From assembly GCA_963680875.1 (NCBI GenBank), contig OY804589.1:17380413-17444412 (forward strand): a stretch of DNA of 64,000 bases. The letters are read 5' to 3'. This document shows, in pieces, positions 8,383 through 19,485 of this stretch. Made by a program: the position numbers and the translations under genes. Origin of the DNA: Bathymodiolus brooksi (taxonomy: Eukaryota; Mollusca; Bivalvia; Mytilida; Modiolidae). The notes under the pieces were generated by a model. That model saw nothing but the letters and a program-made list of their open reading frames with translations. It ran no database searches and was not told where the DNA came from. Numbering within the stretch: the stretch's first letter is position 1; every line of letters begins with the position of its first letter.

Positions 8383-11300
8383 TTTCACCCTCATTAGGTT
8401 CTCTTGCGTCCTCATTAGGTTCTCTTGCACCCTCATAAGGTTCTCTTGCATCCTCATTAGGTTCTCTTGCACCCTCATAAGGTTCTCTTGCATCCTCATT
8501 AGGTTCTCTTGCACCCTCATTATGTTCTCTTGCATCCTCATAAGGTTCTCTTGTATCCTCATTAGGTTCTCTTGCACTCTCATTAGGTTCTCTTGCACCC
8601 TCATTAGGTTCTCTTGCACCCTCATTAGGTTCTCTTGCATCCTCATTAGGTTCTTTTGCATCCTCATTAGGTTCTCTTGCACCCTCATTAGGTTCTCTTG
8701 CACTTTCATAAGGTTCTCTTGCACCCTCATTAGGTTCTCTTGCACTTTCATTAGGTTCTCTTGCACCCTCATTAGGTTCTCTTGCGTCTTCATTAGGTTC
8801 TCTTGCATCCTCATTAGGTTCTCTTGCATCCTCATTATGTTCTCTTGCACCCTCATTAGTTTCTCTTGCATCCTCATAAGTTTCTCTTGCACCCTCATTA
8901 GGTTCTCTTGCACCCTCATTAGTTTCTCTTGCACCCTCATTATGTTCTCTTGCACCCTCATTAGGTTCTCTTGCATCCTCATTAGGTTCTCTTGCATCCT
9001 CATTAGGTTCTCTTGCACCCTCATTATGTTCTCTTGCATCCTCATTATGTTCTCTTGCACCCTCATTAGGTTCTCTTGCACCCTCATTAGTTTCTCTTGC
9101 ATCCTCATTAGTTTCTCTTACACCCTCATTAGGTTCTCTTGTACCTTCATTAGGTTCTCTTGCACCCTCATTAGGTTCTCTTGCATCCTCATTAGGTTAT
9201 CTTGCACCCTCATTAGTTTCTCTTGCACCCTCATTAGTTTCTCTTGCATCCTCATTAGGTTCTCTTGCACCCTCATTAGGTTCTCTTGCATCCTCATTAG
9301 GTTCTCTTGCATCCTCATTAGGTTCTCTTGCACCCTCATTAGTTTCTCTTGCACCCTCATTAGTTTCTCTTGCATCCTCTTTAGGTTCTCTTGCACCCTC
9401 ATTAGGTTCTCTTGCACCCTCATTAGGTTCTCTTGCACCCTCATTAGGTTCTCTTGCATCCTCATTAGGTTCTCTTGCACCCTCATTAGGTTCTCTTGCA
9501 TCCTCATTATGTTCTCTTGCATCCTCATTATGTTCTCTTGCACCCTCATAAGGTTCTCTTGCACCCTCATTAGGTTCTCCTGCACCCTCATTAGGTTCTC
9601 TTGCACTCTCATAAGGTTCTCTGGCACCCTCGTTAGGTTCTCTTGCACCCTCATTAGGTTCTCCTGCACCCTCATTAGGTTCTCTTGCACTCTCATAAGG
9701 TTCTCTGGCACCCTCATTAGGTTTTCTTGCATACTCATTAGGTTCTCTTGCACCCTCATTAGGTTCTCTTGCACCCTCATTAGTTTCTCTTGCACCCTCA
9801 TTATGTTCTCTTGCACCCTCATTAGGTTCTCTTGCATACTCATTAGGTTCTCTTGCACCCTCATTAGGTTCTCTTGCACCCTCATTAGTTTCTCTTGCAC
9901 CCTCATTATGTTCTCTTGCACCCTCATTAGGTTCTCTTGCATCCTCATTAGGTTCTCTTGCATCCTCATTAGTTTCTCTTGCATCCTCATTAGTTTCTCT
10001 TGCACCCTCATGAGGTTCTCTTGTACCTTCATTAGGTTCTCTTGCACCCTCATTAGGTTCTCTTGCATCCTCATTAGGTTCTCTTGCACCCTCATTAGCT
10101 TCTCTTGCACCCTCATTAGTTTCTCTTGCATCCTCATTAGGTTCTCTTGCACCCTCATTAGGTTCTCTTGCATCCTCATTAGGTTCTCTTGCATCCTCAT
10201 TAGGTTCTCTTGCACCCTCATTATGTTCTCTTGCACTTTCATAAGGTTCTCTTGCACCCTCATTAGGTTCTCTTGCACTTTCATAAGGTTCTCTTGCACC
10301 CTCATTAGGTTCTCTTGCACTCTCATTAGGTTCTCTTGCATCCTCATTAGGTTCTCTTGCATCATCATTAGGTTCTCTTGCACCCTCATTAGGTTCTCCT
10401 GCACCCTCATTAGGTTCTCTTGCACTCTCATAAGGTTTTCGTGCACTCTCATTAGGTTCCCTTGCATCCTCATTAGGTTCTCTTGCACCCTCATTAGGTT
10501 CTCTTGCATCCTCATTATGTTCTCTTGCATCTTCATTTGGTTCTCTTGCACCCTCATTAGGTTCTCTTGCACCCTCATTAGGTTCTCTTGCACCCTCATT
10601 AGGTTCTCTTGCACTCTCATTAGGTTCTCTTGAACCCTCATCACGTTCTCTTGCATCCTCATTAGGTTCTTTTGCACCCTCATTAGGTTCTCTTGTATCC
10701 TCTTTAGGTTCTCTTGCACTCTCATAAGGTTCTCCTGCACCCTCATTAGGTTCTCTTGCATCCTCATTAGGTTCTCTTGCACCCTCATTAGGTTCTCTTG
10801 CATCCTCTTTAGGTTCTCTTGCTTCCTCATTAGGTTCTCTTGCACCCTCATTAGGTTCTCTTGCACCCTCATTAGGTTCTCTTGCATCCTCATTAGTTTC
10901 TCTTGCATCCTCTTTAGGTTCTCTTGCACACTCGTTATGTTCTCTTGCACCCTCATTAGGTTTTCTTGCATCCTCTTTAGGTTCTCTTGCACCCTCATTA
11001 GGTTCTCTTGCACCCTCATTAGGTTCTCTTGCACACTCGTTATGTTCTCTTGCACCCTCATTAGGTTTTCTTGCATCCTCTTTAGGTTCTCTTGCACTCT
11101 CATAAGGTTCTCTTGCTTCCTCATTAGGTTCTCTTGCATCCTCATTAGGTTCTCTTGCATCCTCATTAGGTTCTCTTGCATCCTGGTACTCTTGCATCCT
11201 CATAAGGTTCTCTTGCATCCTTATTAGGTTCTCTTGCACCCTCATTAGGTTTTCTTGCACCCTTAATAGGTTCTCTTGCATTCTGGTTCTCTTGCATCCT

Positions 11301-12497
11301 CATAAGGTTCTCTTGCATCCTCATTAGGGTCTCTTGCACCCTCATTAGGTTCTCTTGCACCCTCATTAGGTTCTCTTGCACCCTCATTAGGTTCCCTTGA
11401 ACCCTCATTAAGTTCTCTTGCACCCTCATTAGGTTCTCTTGCATCCTCATTAGGTTGTCTTGCATCCTCATTAGGTTCTCTTGTACCCTCATTAGGTTCT
11501 GTTGCACCCACATTAGGTTCTCTTGCACTCTCAAAAGGTTCTCTTGCACTCTCATAAGGTTCTATTGCATCCTCATTAGGTTCTCTAGCACTCTCATAAG
11601 GTTCTCTTGCATTCTCATAAGGTTTTCATGCATCCTCATTAGCTACTCTTGCATCCTCATTAGGTTCTCTTGCACCCTCATTAGGTTCTCTTGAGCCCTC
11701 ATTAGGTTCTGTTGCACCCTCATTAGGTTCTCTTGCATCCTCATTAGGTTCTATTGCACCCTCATTAGGTTCTCTTGCACCCTCATAAGGTTCTCTTGCA
11801 CTCTCATAAGGTTCTCTTGCATCCTCATTAGGTTCTCTTGCATCCTCATTAGGTTCTCTTGCACTGTCGTAATGTTCTCTTGTACTCTCACAAGGTTCTC
11901 TCGCATCCTCATTAGGTTCTCTTGCATCCTCATTAGATTCTCTTGTACCCTCATTAGGTTCTCCTGCACCCTCATTAGGTTCTCTTGAACCCTCATTATG
12001 TTCTCTTGCACCCTCATTAGGTTCTCCTGCACCCTCATTATGTTTCTTGCATCTTCATTAGGTTCTCTTGCACACTGATTAGGTTCTCTTGCACCCTCAT
12101 TAGGTTCTATTGCACCCTCATTAGGTTCTCTTGCATCTTCATTAGGTTCTCGTGCACACTCGTAAGGTTCTCTTGGACCCTCATTAGGTTCTCTTGTACC
12201 CTCATTAGGTTCTCTTGCATCCTCATTTGGTTCTCTTGCATCCTCATTAGGTTCTCTTGCATCCTCATTAGGTTCTCTTGCATCCTCATTAGGTTCTCCT
12301 GAACTCTCATTAGGTTCTCTTGCACCCTCATTAGGTTCTCTTGCACCCTCATTAGGTTCTCTTGCATCCTCATTATGTTCTCTTGCATCCTCATTAGATT
12401 CTCTTGCACCCTCATTAGGTTCTCTTGAACCCTCATTATGTTCTATTGCACCCTCTTTAGGTTCTCTTGCATCCTCATTAGGTTCTCTTGCATCCTT
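8383..12497. repeat. 21-bp satellite, block A (about 195 units)
   Basis: The consensus on the plus strand is cattaggttctcttgca followed by yc and ct to complete 21 bases, in head-to-tail units. Common variants are cac/cat at the ttgca(c/t)cctc position, attagg/ataagg/attatg/attagt, and ctttagg. Units are almost always exactly 21 bases, so several frames stay open for thousands of bases on both strands. A few length-altered units occur (near 11185, 11282 and 12043). Nested duplications of five units (105 bp) are visible, for example units marked catactc at 9730 and 9835, and cacactcgtt at 10927 and 11032. The long frames are consequences of a 21-bp period without stop codons and are not called as genes. 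Confidence 0.97.
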
Positions 12498-12532
12498 TGC
12501 ACCGACAACAAAATAAATAATAACATGTACAT
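12443..12532 (-). CDS. Short ORF: hydrophobic leader joined in frame to the heptad repeat (copy 1)
   Basis: On the minus strand an ATG at 12532 opens a 29-codon frame. It begins MYMLLFILLSVQR and continues directly into MQENLMRMQENLKRVQ, the heptad frame of the 21-bp array, before a TAG at 12443-12445. The first 11 residues look like a signal-peptide core. The stop is a single-base variant of the repeat (GAG to TAG); after it the same frame continues open from 12436 to 12107. Copies two and three have the same stop at the equivalent place. This may be the 5' end of a decayed secreted repeat protein, or chance. Promoter-like elements lie about 500 bases upstream on the same strand. Confidence 0.25.
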   Translation of the reverse strand: MYMLLFILLSVQRMQENLMRMQENLKRVQ

Positions 12533-12563
12533 GTAATATGTAACATTTATAACACGGTTTTCC

Positions 12564-12620
12564 GAGTTAAACGGTTAAACAATCTAACACGAAGCGTGAT
12601 CTTGATTCACCGTTTAACTC
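12564..12620. repeat. 12-bp inverted repeat in spacer 1
   Basis: The arm gagttaaacggt (12564-12575) pairs exactly with accgtttaactc (12609-12620) across a 33-base loop. Identical arms occur in spacer 2 (16021-16032 and 16066-16077) and spacer 3 (19517-19528 and 19562-19573). It lies just upstream, on the minus strand, of the short leader-like frame. Confidence 0.7.
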
Positions 12621-12874
12621 AATAAACAGTGGTATGCATGATTTGTAACATGAAGCCATGCAATATCACATCTAGGTCGTTTATTATTATTACGGCTCTG
12701 AGAGTTATTAAATTACAGCCCATATTTAAAGTGTACAATATCTCGTATCTGTGTGTATTATTGCATAGTTCCTTAGTTGTTACTTACATTCTGGTATATA
12801 AACCATAAAAAGATCAAAGGAACAGAATGCTTTCATGCTACATAGACATATGGTATAAAGAACCCGTACTTAAT

Positions 12875-12965
12875 TTCATTGATTGATTATTTTATAAAGT
12901 TCAGCGAGCAGTATTTCCGCTATGTTCACCACGATATACTGTCTTTGTGATGTAGCGTTATTCAT
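12875..12965 (-). mobile_element. Degraded SINE 3' end inside spacer 1
   Basis: Plus-strand ttgattgattattttataaa, then agcagtatttccgctatgtt, then caccacgatatactg matches the reverse complement of the SINE 3' end (AATC tail, then agcaatatttcagctatatc and atggcgac in the 2716-2994 copy) with many substitutions. Equivalent pieces sit near 16332-16422 and 19829-19919. It is older than the spacer duplication. Confidence 0.55.
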
Positions 12966-13054
12966 TATTTATATCAAGTGATTGAGCTTGATTTCTTTGT
13001 CACAAAATCTTGCCTTTCAATTGAAAATAACAATATAAAAAATCGCAATCAGGA

Positions 13055-13118
13055 CTTTTATATAGAACATTGAAAAAGATCACGTGACTATGGTCGTCTA
13101 GACTGGAAGTTGACGTCA
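13055..13118 (-). promoter_or_regulatory. Promoter-like cluster: CRE, E-box, TATA (minus strand), spacer 1
   Basis: Reading the minus strand there is a CRE palindrome TGACGTCA (13111-13118), an E-box TCACGTGA (13080-13087) and a TATA-like ctatataaaag (13055-13065). The order and spacing are those of a typical metazoan promoter firing toward lower coordinates, that is, into the leader-like frame at 12532 and the 21-bp block. The same cluster occurs in spacer 2 (16511-16574) and spacer 3 (20008-20071). Motif matches alone do not prove activity in DNA of this composition. Confidence 0.35.
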
Positions 13119-13467
13119 CAATGTGAACATCTATTACAGAATCGTTATCCATATGCCTGTCACTTGAACTTTACAACTGCTGTCATCTCAGAGGATGCAG
13201 TTTGTCAACATTATGTGACAAGTTTTTAAAATCTAAAAAAAAATTGTTTTCATTTTCAATTTGGTCGAATTGTATCAATATATCTATATATTCATTCAAT
13301 TAAGTTTGATCGACCTAGAAAAATTCTCAATATGTTACAATTTGTAATTTTTGTGTTTTTCAGGAAAAGGTATGCAAATCAGCTAAATTTTGACAACCGC
13401 AGCAGGTTGGGTAAAATAACAAAGATGTCCTGGCGTCATGTCTTAAAGTGTGCGTGCTTGACGAGTC

Positions 13468-13820
13468 GAGCAACATGTTTACTAGTAACTTGTGTCTGAG
13501 AGCAAAGCGATTAATCTCAAATAACACCCAGTGGTCTACAGTGTAGTGCAAAGAAGGCGACATCATTATCATTATCATCACTAACGAGTGGAGCAACATG
13601 TTTACTTGTAACTTGTTGTTTCTGAGATGAAAGCGAGTAATCTCAAATAACACCTAGTGGTCTACAGTGTGGTACAAAGAAGGCGCTTTCATTACCATCA
13701 TTATCACCGAGTGGAGCAACATGTTTACTTGTAACTTGTTGTATCTGAGATGAAAGCGACCGTGACATTACAATCCGGTGATCTACAGTATTATACAAAG
13801 AAGGCATCATTATCATCATC
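13468..13820. repeat. 122/123-bp tandem repeats in spacer 1
   Basis: Units start with gagcaacatgtttact at 13468, 13591 and 13713. Each includes tgagatgaaagcga or a variant, a tctacagtgt(a/g)gt segment and a aaagaaggcg-plus-atcatt run. The period is 123 then 122 bases. The last unit decays into cactaaataacgatcaattt. The equivalent array after spacer 3 extends further, to about 21330. Confidence 0.9.
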
Positions 13821-13899
13821 ACTAAATAACGATCAATTTGAGAACAAAATACCTACGTAGTTCTAATATATCAATAAATCGCACCCAAACTCGCTAGTA

Positions 13900-14035
13900 A
13901 TTAACAGCTACAGTTGTTGTTATTGTTATGCTTAGAAAACAGTTTCCACCTGCGCACCAGATTTCATCACCGAAAATACTAAAAAAGAAAAATGAGAATC
14001 CGTAATTCGAGGATAGAGAGAAAACTAAAGATCAG
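13900..14035. mobile_element. Inverted retroelement-tail fragments in spacer 1
   Basis: A plus-oriented part (gctacagttgttgttattgt, then cctgcgcaccagatttcatc) corresponds to the head of the dispersed tail (ccggagcacctgatttcacc). It is followed by a minus-oriented part (aatccgtaattcgaggatag, then agaaaactaaagatc). The same two parts border the left edge of the 80-bp satellite (21405-21665), where about 180 extra bases lie between them. Copies sit at about 17357-17492 and 20855-20990. Confidence 0.6.
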
Positions 14036-14071
14036 GCACTATTGGAAACAAGCTTTAGTGACAATCACAAC

Positions 14072-15954
14072 ACATTAGGTTCTCTTGCACCCTCATTAGG
14101 TTCTATTGCATCCTCATTATGTTCTCTTGCATCCTCTTTAGGTTCTCTTGCACTCTCATAAGGTTCTCTTGCACCCTCATTAGGTTCTCTTGCATCCTCA
14201 TTAGGTTTTCTTTCACCCTCATTAGGTTCTCTTGCACCCTCATTATGTTCTCTTGCATCCTCATTAGGTTCTCTTGCACACTCATTATGTTCTCTTGCAC
14301 CCTCATTAGGTTCTCTTGCACCCTCATTAGGTTCTCTTGCGTCCTCATTAGGTTCCCCTGCATCCTCTTTAGGTTCTCTTGCACCCTCATTAGGTTCTCT
14401 TGCTTCCTCATTAGGTTTTCTTGCATCCTCTTTTTAAGTTCTCTTGCACCCTCATAAGGTTCTCTTGCACCCTCATTAGGTTCTCTTGCTTCCTCATTAG
14501 GTTCTCTTGCACCCTCATTAGGTTCTCTTGCATCCTCATTAGGTTTTCTTGCATCCTCATTCTGTTCTCTTGCATCCTCATTAGGTTTTCTTGCCTCCTC
14601 TTTAGGTTCTCTTGCACTCTCATAAGGTTCTCTTGCACTCTCATTAGGTTCTTTTGCTTCCTCATTAGGTTCTCTTGCATCCTCATTAGGTTCTCTTGCA
14701 CCCTCATTAGGTTCTCTTGCATCCTGGTTCTCTTGCATCCTCATAAGGTTCTCTTGCATCCTCATTAGGTTATCTTGCACCCTCATTAGGGTCTCTTGCA
14801 CCCTCATTAGGTTCTCTTGCATCCTGGTTCTCTTGCATCCTCATAAGGTTCTCTTGCATCCTCATTAGGTTCTCTTGCACCCTCATTAGGTTCTCTTGCA
14901 CCCTCATTAGGTTCTCTTGTACCCTCATTAGGTTCTCTTAAACCCTCATTAAGTACTCTTGCACCCTTATTAGGTTCTCTTGCATCCTCATTAGGTTGTC
15001 TTGCAACCTCATTAGGTTCTCTTGCACCATCATTAGGTTCTCTTGCACCCACATTAGGTTCTCTTGCACTCTCAAAAGGTTCTCTTGTACTCTCATAAGG
15101 TTCTATTGCATCCTCATTAGGTTCTCTAGCACTCTCATAAGGTTCTCTTGCATTCTCATAAGGTTTTCTTGCATCCTCATTAGCTACTCTTGCATCCTCA
15201 TTAGGTTCTCTTGCACCCTCATTAGGTTCTCTTGCACCCTCATAAGGTTCTCTTGCACTCTCATAAGGTTCTCTTGCACTCTCATAAGGTTCTCTTGCAT
15301 CCTCATTAGGTTCTCTTGCACTGTCATAAGGTTCTCTTGCACTCTCACAAGGTTCTCTCGCATCCTCATTAGGGTCTCTTGCATCCTCATTAGATTCTCT
15401 TGTACCCTCATTAGGTTCTCCTGCACCCTCATTAGGTTCTCTTGAACCCTCATTATGTTCTCTTGCACCCTCATTAGGTTCTCTTGCACCCTCATTATGT
15501 TTCTTGCATCTTCATTAGGTTCTCTTGCACACTCATTAGGTTCTCTTGCACCCTCATTAGGTTCTCTTGCACCCTCATTAGGTTCTCTTGCATCTTCATT
15601 AGGTTCTCTTGCACACTCATTAGGTTCTCTTGCACTCTCATTAGGTTCTCTTGTACTCTCATTAGGTTCTCTTGCACCCTCATTAGGTTCTCTTGCAGCC
15701 TCATTTGGTTCTCTTGCATCCTCATTAGGTTCTCTTGCATCCTCATTAAGTTCTCTTGCATCCTCATTAGGTTCTCTTCAACTCTGATTAGGTTCTCTTG
15801 CACCCTCATTAGGTTCTCTTGCACCCTCATTAGGTTCTCTTGCATCCTCATTATGTTCTCTTGTATCCTCATTAGATTCTCTTGCACCCTCATTAGGTTC
15901 TCTTGAACCCTCATTATGTTCTATTGCACCCTCTTTATTTTCTCTTGCATCCTT
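14072..15954. repeat. 21-bp satellite, block B (about 90 units)
   Basis: Same monomer as block A. It begins abruptly after caatcacaac (14062-14071) with acattaggttctcttgc and ends at the spacer start atcctttgcaccgacaac. It shares rare variant units with block C, including units with ctggttctcttgcatcctca, ggttctctagcactctca and cattatgtttcttgcatctt (a 19-base unit). The two blocks are therefore duplicates rather than independent arrays. Block A's right-hand end carries the same variants. Confidence 0.96.
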
Positions 15955-15989
15955 TGCACCGACAACAAAATAAATAATAACATGTACAT
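15921..15989 (-). CDS. Short leader-plus-heptad ORF (copy 2)
   Basis: A 22-codon frame starting with the same MYMLLFILLSVQR as copy 1, then MQEKIKRVQ, then TAG at 15921-15923. One repeat unit is missing relative to copy 1, yet the same CAA-TAG ends it. The identity of the leader reflects the recent spacer duplication and is not independent evidence of selection. Confidence 0.2.
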   Translation of the reverse strand: MYMLLFILLSVQRMQEKIKRVQ

Positions 15990-17527
15990 GTAATATGTAA
16001 CATTTATAACACGGTTTTCCGAGTTAAACGGTTAAACAATCTAACACGAAGCGTGATCTTGATTCACCGTTTAACTCAATAAACAGTGGTATGCATGATT
16101 TGTAACATGAAGCCATGCAATATCACATCTAGGTCGTTTATTATTGTACGGCTCTGAGAGTTATTAAATTACAGCCCATATTTAAAGTGTACAATATCTC
16201 GTATCTGTGTGTATTATTGCATAGTTCTTTAGCTGTTACTTACATTCTGGTATATAAACCATAAAAAGATCAAAGGAACAGAATGCTTTCATGATACATA
16301 GACATATGGTATAAAGAACCCGTACTTAATTTCATTGATTGATTATTTTATAAAGTTCAGCGAGCAGTATTTCCGCTATGTTCACCACGATATACTGTCT
16401 TTGTGATGTAGCGTTATTCATTATTTATATCAAGTGATTGAGCTTGATTTCTTTGTCACAAAATCTTGCCTTTCAATTGAAAATAACAATATAAAAAATC
16501 GCAATCAGGACTTTTATATAGAACATTGAAAAAGATCACGTGACTATGGTCGTCTAGACTGGAAGTTGACGTCACAATGTGAACATCTATTACAGAATCG
16601 TTATCCATATGCCTGTCACTTGAACTTTACAACTGCTGTCATCTCAGAGGATGCAGTTTGTCAACATTATGTGACAAGTTTTTAAAATCTAAAAAAAAAT
16701 TGTTTTCATTTTCAATTTGGTCGAATTGTATCAATATATCTATATATTCATTCAATTAAGTTTGATCGACCCAGAGAAATTCTCAATATGTTACAATTTG
16801 TAATTTTTGTGTTTTTCAGGAAAAGGTATGCAAATCAGCTAAATTTTGACAACCGCAGCAGGTTGGGTAAAATAACAAAGATGTCCTGGCGTCATGTCTT
16901 AAAGTGTGCGTGCTTGACGAGTCGAGCAACATGTTTACTAGTAACTTGTGTCTGAGAGCAAAGCGATTAATCTCAAATAACACCCAGTGGTCTACAGTGT
17001 AGTGCAAAGAAGGCGACATCATTATCATTATCATCACTAACGAGTGGAGCAACATGTTTACTTGTAACTTGTTGTTTCTGAGATGAAAGCGAGTAATCTC
17101 AAATAACACCTAGTGGTCTACAGTGTGGTACAAAGAAGGCGCTTTCATTACCATCATTATCACCGAGTGGAGCAACATGTTTACTTGTAACTTGTTGTAT
17201 CTGAGATGAAAGCGACCGTGACATTACAATCCGGTGATCTACAGTATTATACAAAGAAGGCATCATTATCATCATCACTAAATAACGATCAATTTGAGAA
17301 CAAAATGCCTACGTAGTTCTAATATATCAATAAATCGCACCCAAACTCGCTAGTAATTAACAGCTACAGTTGTTGTTATTGTTATGCTTAGAAAACAGTT
17401 TCCACCTGCGCACCAGATTTCATCACCGAAAATACTAAAAAAGAAAAATGAGAATCCGTAATTCGAGGATAGAGAGAAAACTAAAGATCAGGCACTATTG
17501 GAAACAAGCTTTAGTGACAATCACAAC
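15955..17527. repeat. Spacer of 21-bp duplicon, copy 2
   Basis: Near-identical to 12498-14071 with a handful of substitutions, for example a 2-base-shorter ttattattgtacgg near 16140, ttctttagctgtt near 16226, and gacccagagaaattc near 16769. The offset from copy 1 is 3,456-3,457 bases. It holds the same SINE remnant, 123-bp units (gagcaacatg near 16924, 17047 and 17169) and retroelement-tail fragments. The 97-codon minus-strand frame (16816-17109) is conserved only because the DNA is duplicated. Confidence 0.95.
16511..16574 (-). promoter_or_regulatory. Promoter-like CRE/E-box/TATA cluster, spacer 2
   Basis: TGACGTCA at 16567-16574, TCACGTGA at 16536-16543 and ctatataaaag (minus strand) at 16511-16521, unchanged from spacer 1. 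It would direct transcription toward the block B satellite. Confidence 0.33.
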
Positions 17528-19450
17528 ACATTAGGGTCTCTTGCACCCTCATTATGTTCTCTTGCATCCTCTTTAGGTTCTCTTGCACTCTCATAAGGTT
17601 CTCTTGCACCCTCATTAGGTTCTCTTGCACCCTCATTAGGTTCTCTTGCACCCTCATTAGGTTTTCTTTCACCCTCATTAGGTTCTCTTGCACACTCATT
17701 ATGTTCTCTTGCACCCTCATTAGGTTCTCTTGCACCCTCATTAGGTTCTCTTGCGTCCTCATTAGGTTCCCATGCATCCTCTTTAGGTTCTCTTGCACCC
17801 TCATTAGGTTCTCTTGCTTCCTCATTAGGTTTTCTTGCATCCTCTTTAAGTTCTCTTGCACTCTCATAAGGTTCTCTTGCACCCTCATTAGGTTCTCTTG
17901 CTTCCTCATTAGGTTCTCTTGCACCCTCATTAGGTTCTCTTGCATCCTCATTAGGTTCTCTTGCATCCTCATTCTGTTCTCTTGCACCCTCATTAGGTTC
18001 TCTTGCACCCTCATTAGGGTCTCTTGCATCCTCATTAGGTTCCCCTGCATCCTCTTTAGGTTCTCTTGCACCCTCATTAGGTTCTCTTGCATCCTCATTA
18101 GGTTTTCTTGCCTCCTCTTTAAGTTCTCTTGCACTCTCATAAGGTTCTCTTGCACTCTCATTAGGTTCTTTTGCTTCCTCATTAGGTTCTCTTGCATCCT
18201 CATTAGGTTCTCTTGCACCCTCATTAGGTTCTCTTGCATCCTGGTTCTCTTGCATCCTCATAAGGTTCTCTTGCATCCTCATTAGGTTCTCTTGCACCCT
18301 CATTAGGGTCTCTTGCACTCTCATTAGGTTCTCTTGCATCCTGGTTCTCTTGCATCCTCATAAGGTTCTCTTGCATCCTCATTAGGTTCTCTTGCACCCT
18401 CATTAGGTTCTCTTGCACCATCATTAGGTTCTCTTGCACCCTCATTAGGTTCTCTTGAACCCTCATTAAGTACTCTTGCACCCTTATTAGGTTCTCTTGC
18501 ATCCTCATTAGGTTGTCTTGCATCCTCATTAGGTTCTCTTGCACCATCATTAGGTTCTCTTGCACCCACATTAGGTTCTCTTGCACTCTCAAAAGGTTCT
18601 CTTGCATTCTCATAAGGTTTTCTTGCATCCTCATTAGCTACTCTTGCATCCTCATTAGGTTCTCTTTCACCCTCATTAGGTTCTCTTGAACCCTTATTAG
18701 GTTCTGTTGCACCCTCATTAGGTTCTCTTGCATCCTCATTAGGTTCTCTTGCACCCTCATTAGGTTCTCTTGCACCCTCATAAGGTTCTCTTGCACTCTC
18801 ATAAGGTTCTCTTGCATCCTCATTAGGTTCTCTTGCACTGTCATAAGGTTCTCTTGCACTCTCACAAGGTTCTCTCGCATGCTCATTAGGTTCTCTTGCA
18901 TCCTCAATAGATTCTCTTGTACCCTCATTAGGTTCTCCTGCACCCTCATTAGGTTCTCTTGAACCCTCATTATGTTCTCTTGCACCCTCATTAGGTTCTC
19001 TTGCACCCTCATTATGTTTCTTGCATCTTCATTAGGTTCTCTTGCACCCTCATTAGGTTCTCTTGCACCCTCATTAGGTTCTCTTGCATCTTCATTAGGT
19101 TCTCTTGCACACTCATTAGGTTCTCTTGCACCCTCATTCGGTTCTCTTGTACCCTCATTAGGTTCTCTTGCACCCTCATTAGGTTCTCTTGCATCGTCAT
19201 TTGGTTCGCTTGCATCCTCATTAGGTTCTCTTGCATCCTCATTAAGTTCTCTTGCATCCTCATTAGGTTCTCTTGAACTCTCATTAGGTTCTCTTGCACC
19301 CTCATTATGTTCTCTTGCACCCTCATTAGGTTCTCTTGCATCCTCATTATGTTCTCTTGCATCCTCATTAGATTCTCTTGCACCCTCATTAGGTTCTCTT
19401 GAACCCTCATTATGTTCTATTGCACCCTCTTTATTTTCTCTTGCATCCTT
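17528..19450. repeat. 21-bp satellite, block C (about 91 units)
   Basis: Same monomer, starting after caatcacaac (17518-17527) with acattagggtctcttgca. Its unit order parallels block B with local insertions and deletions of whole units, which accounts for the 3,497-base offset to the third spacer against 3,456 for the second. Odd units shared with B include ctggttctcttgcatcctca (near 18240 and 18340) and the 19-base cattatgtttcttgcatctt (near 19010). Confidence 0.96.
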
Positions 19451-19485
19451 TGCACCGACAACAAAATAAATAATAACATGTACAT
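19417..19485 (-). CDS. Short leader-plus-heptad ORF (copy 3)
   Basis: Identical in layout to copy 2: ATG at 19485, hydrophobic start, one partial heptad unit, then TAG at 19417-19419. It sits at the edge of block C with the promoter-like cluster about 520 bases upstream on the same strand. Confidence 0.2.
   Translation of the reverse strand: MYMLLFILLSVQRMQEKIKRVQ

Larger units (their letters stand above)
12498..14071. repeat. Spacer of 21-bp duplicon, copy 1
   Basis: A unique-looking spacer between 21-bp blocks, repeated almost base for base at 15955-17527 and 19451-21024. Contents in order: a 12-bp inverted repeat (gagttaaacggt 12564-12575 and its complement 12609-12620); a degraded minus-strand SINE tail (about 12875-12965); promoter-like motifs (13055-13118); 122/123-bp tandem repeats (13468-13820); and retroelement-tail fragments (13900-14035). 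A 97-codon minus-strand frame (13360-13653) lies across the 123-bp repeats and shows their period in its protein, so it is not called. The spacer ends at caatcacaac (14062-14071), where the next 21-bp block begins. Confidence 0.95.

Noticed and set aside
8339..10633. Very long open frames across the 21-bp arrays (764 codons plus strand, 687 and 694 codons minus strand) as genes
   Set aside because: A 21-base period keeps any stop-free frame open indefinitely, and several frames on both strands are open at once. Starts are arbitrary. Only the heptad frame with its leader is kept, as a hypothesis.
8383..12497. 21-bp satellite also derived from the retroelement tail (ctctttagttttctttg against ctctttaggttctcttg)
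   Set aside because: The resemblance covers fewer than 20 bases of low-complexity pyrimidine-rich sequence and is compatible with chance. No border evidence like that for the 80-bp array was found.
13360..13653. 97-codon minus-strand ORF conserved in three spacers
   Set aside because: It overlies the 123-bp tandem repeats and its protein repeats with them (LFEI-R-F-LR). Conservation is explained by recent DNA duplication.
8383..19450. TTAGG in each 21-bp unit as a telomeric repeat
   Set aside because: TTAGG occurs once per 21 bases within a longer unit and many units carry ATAAGG or TTATG. It is not a run of telomere repeats.
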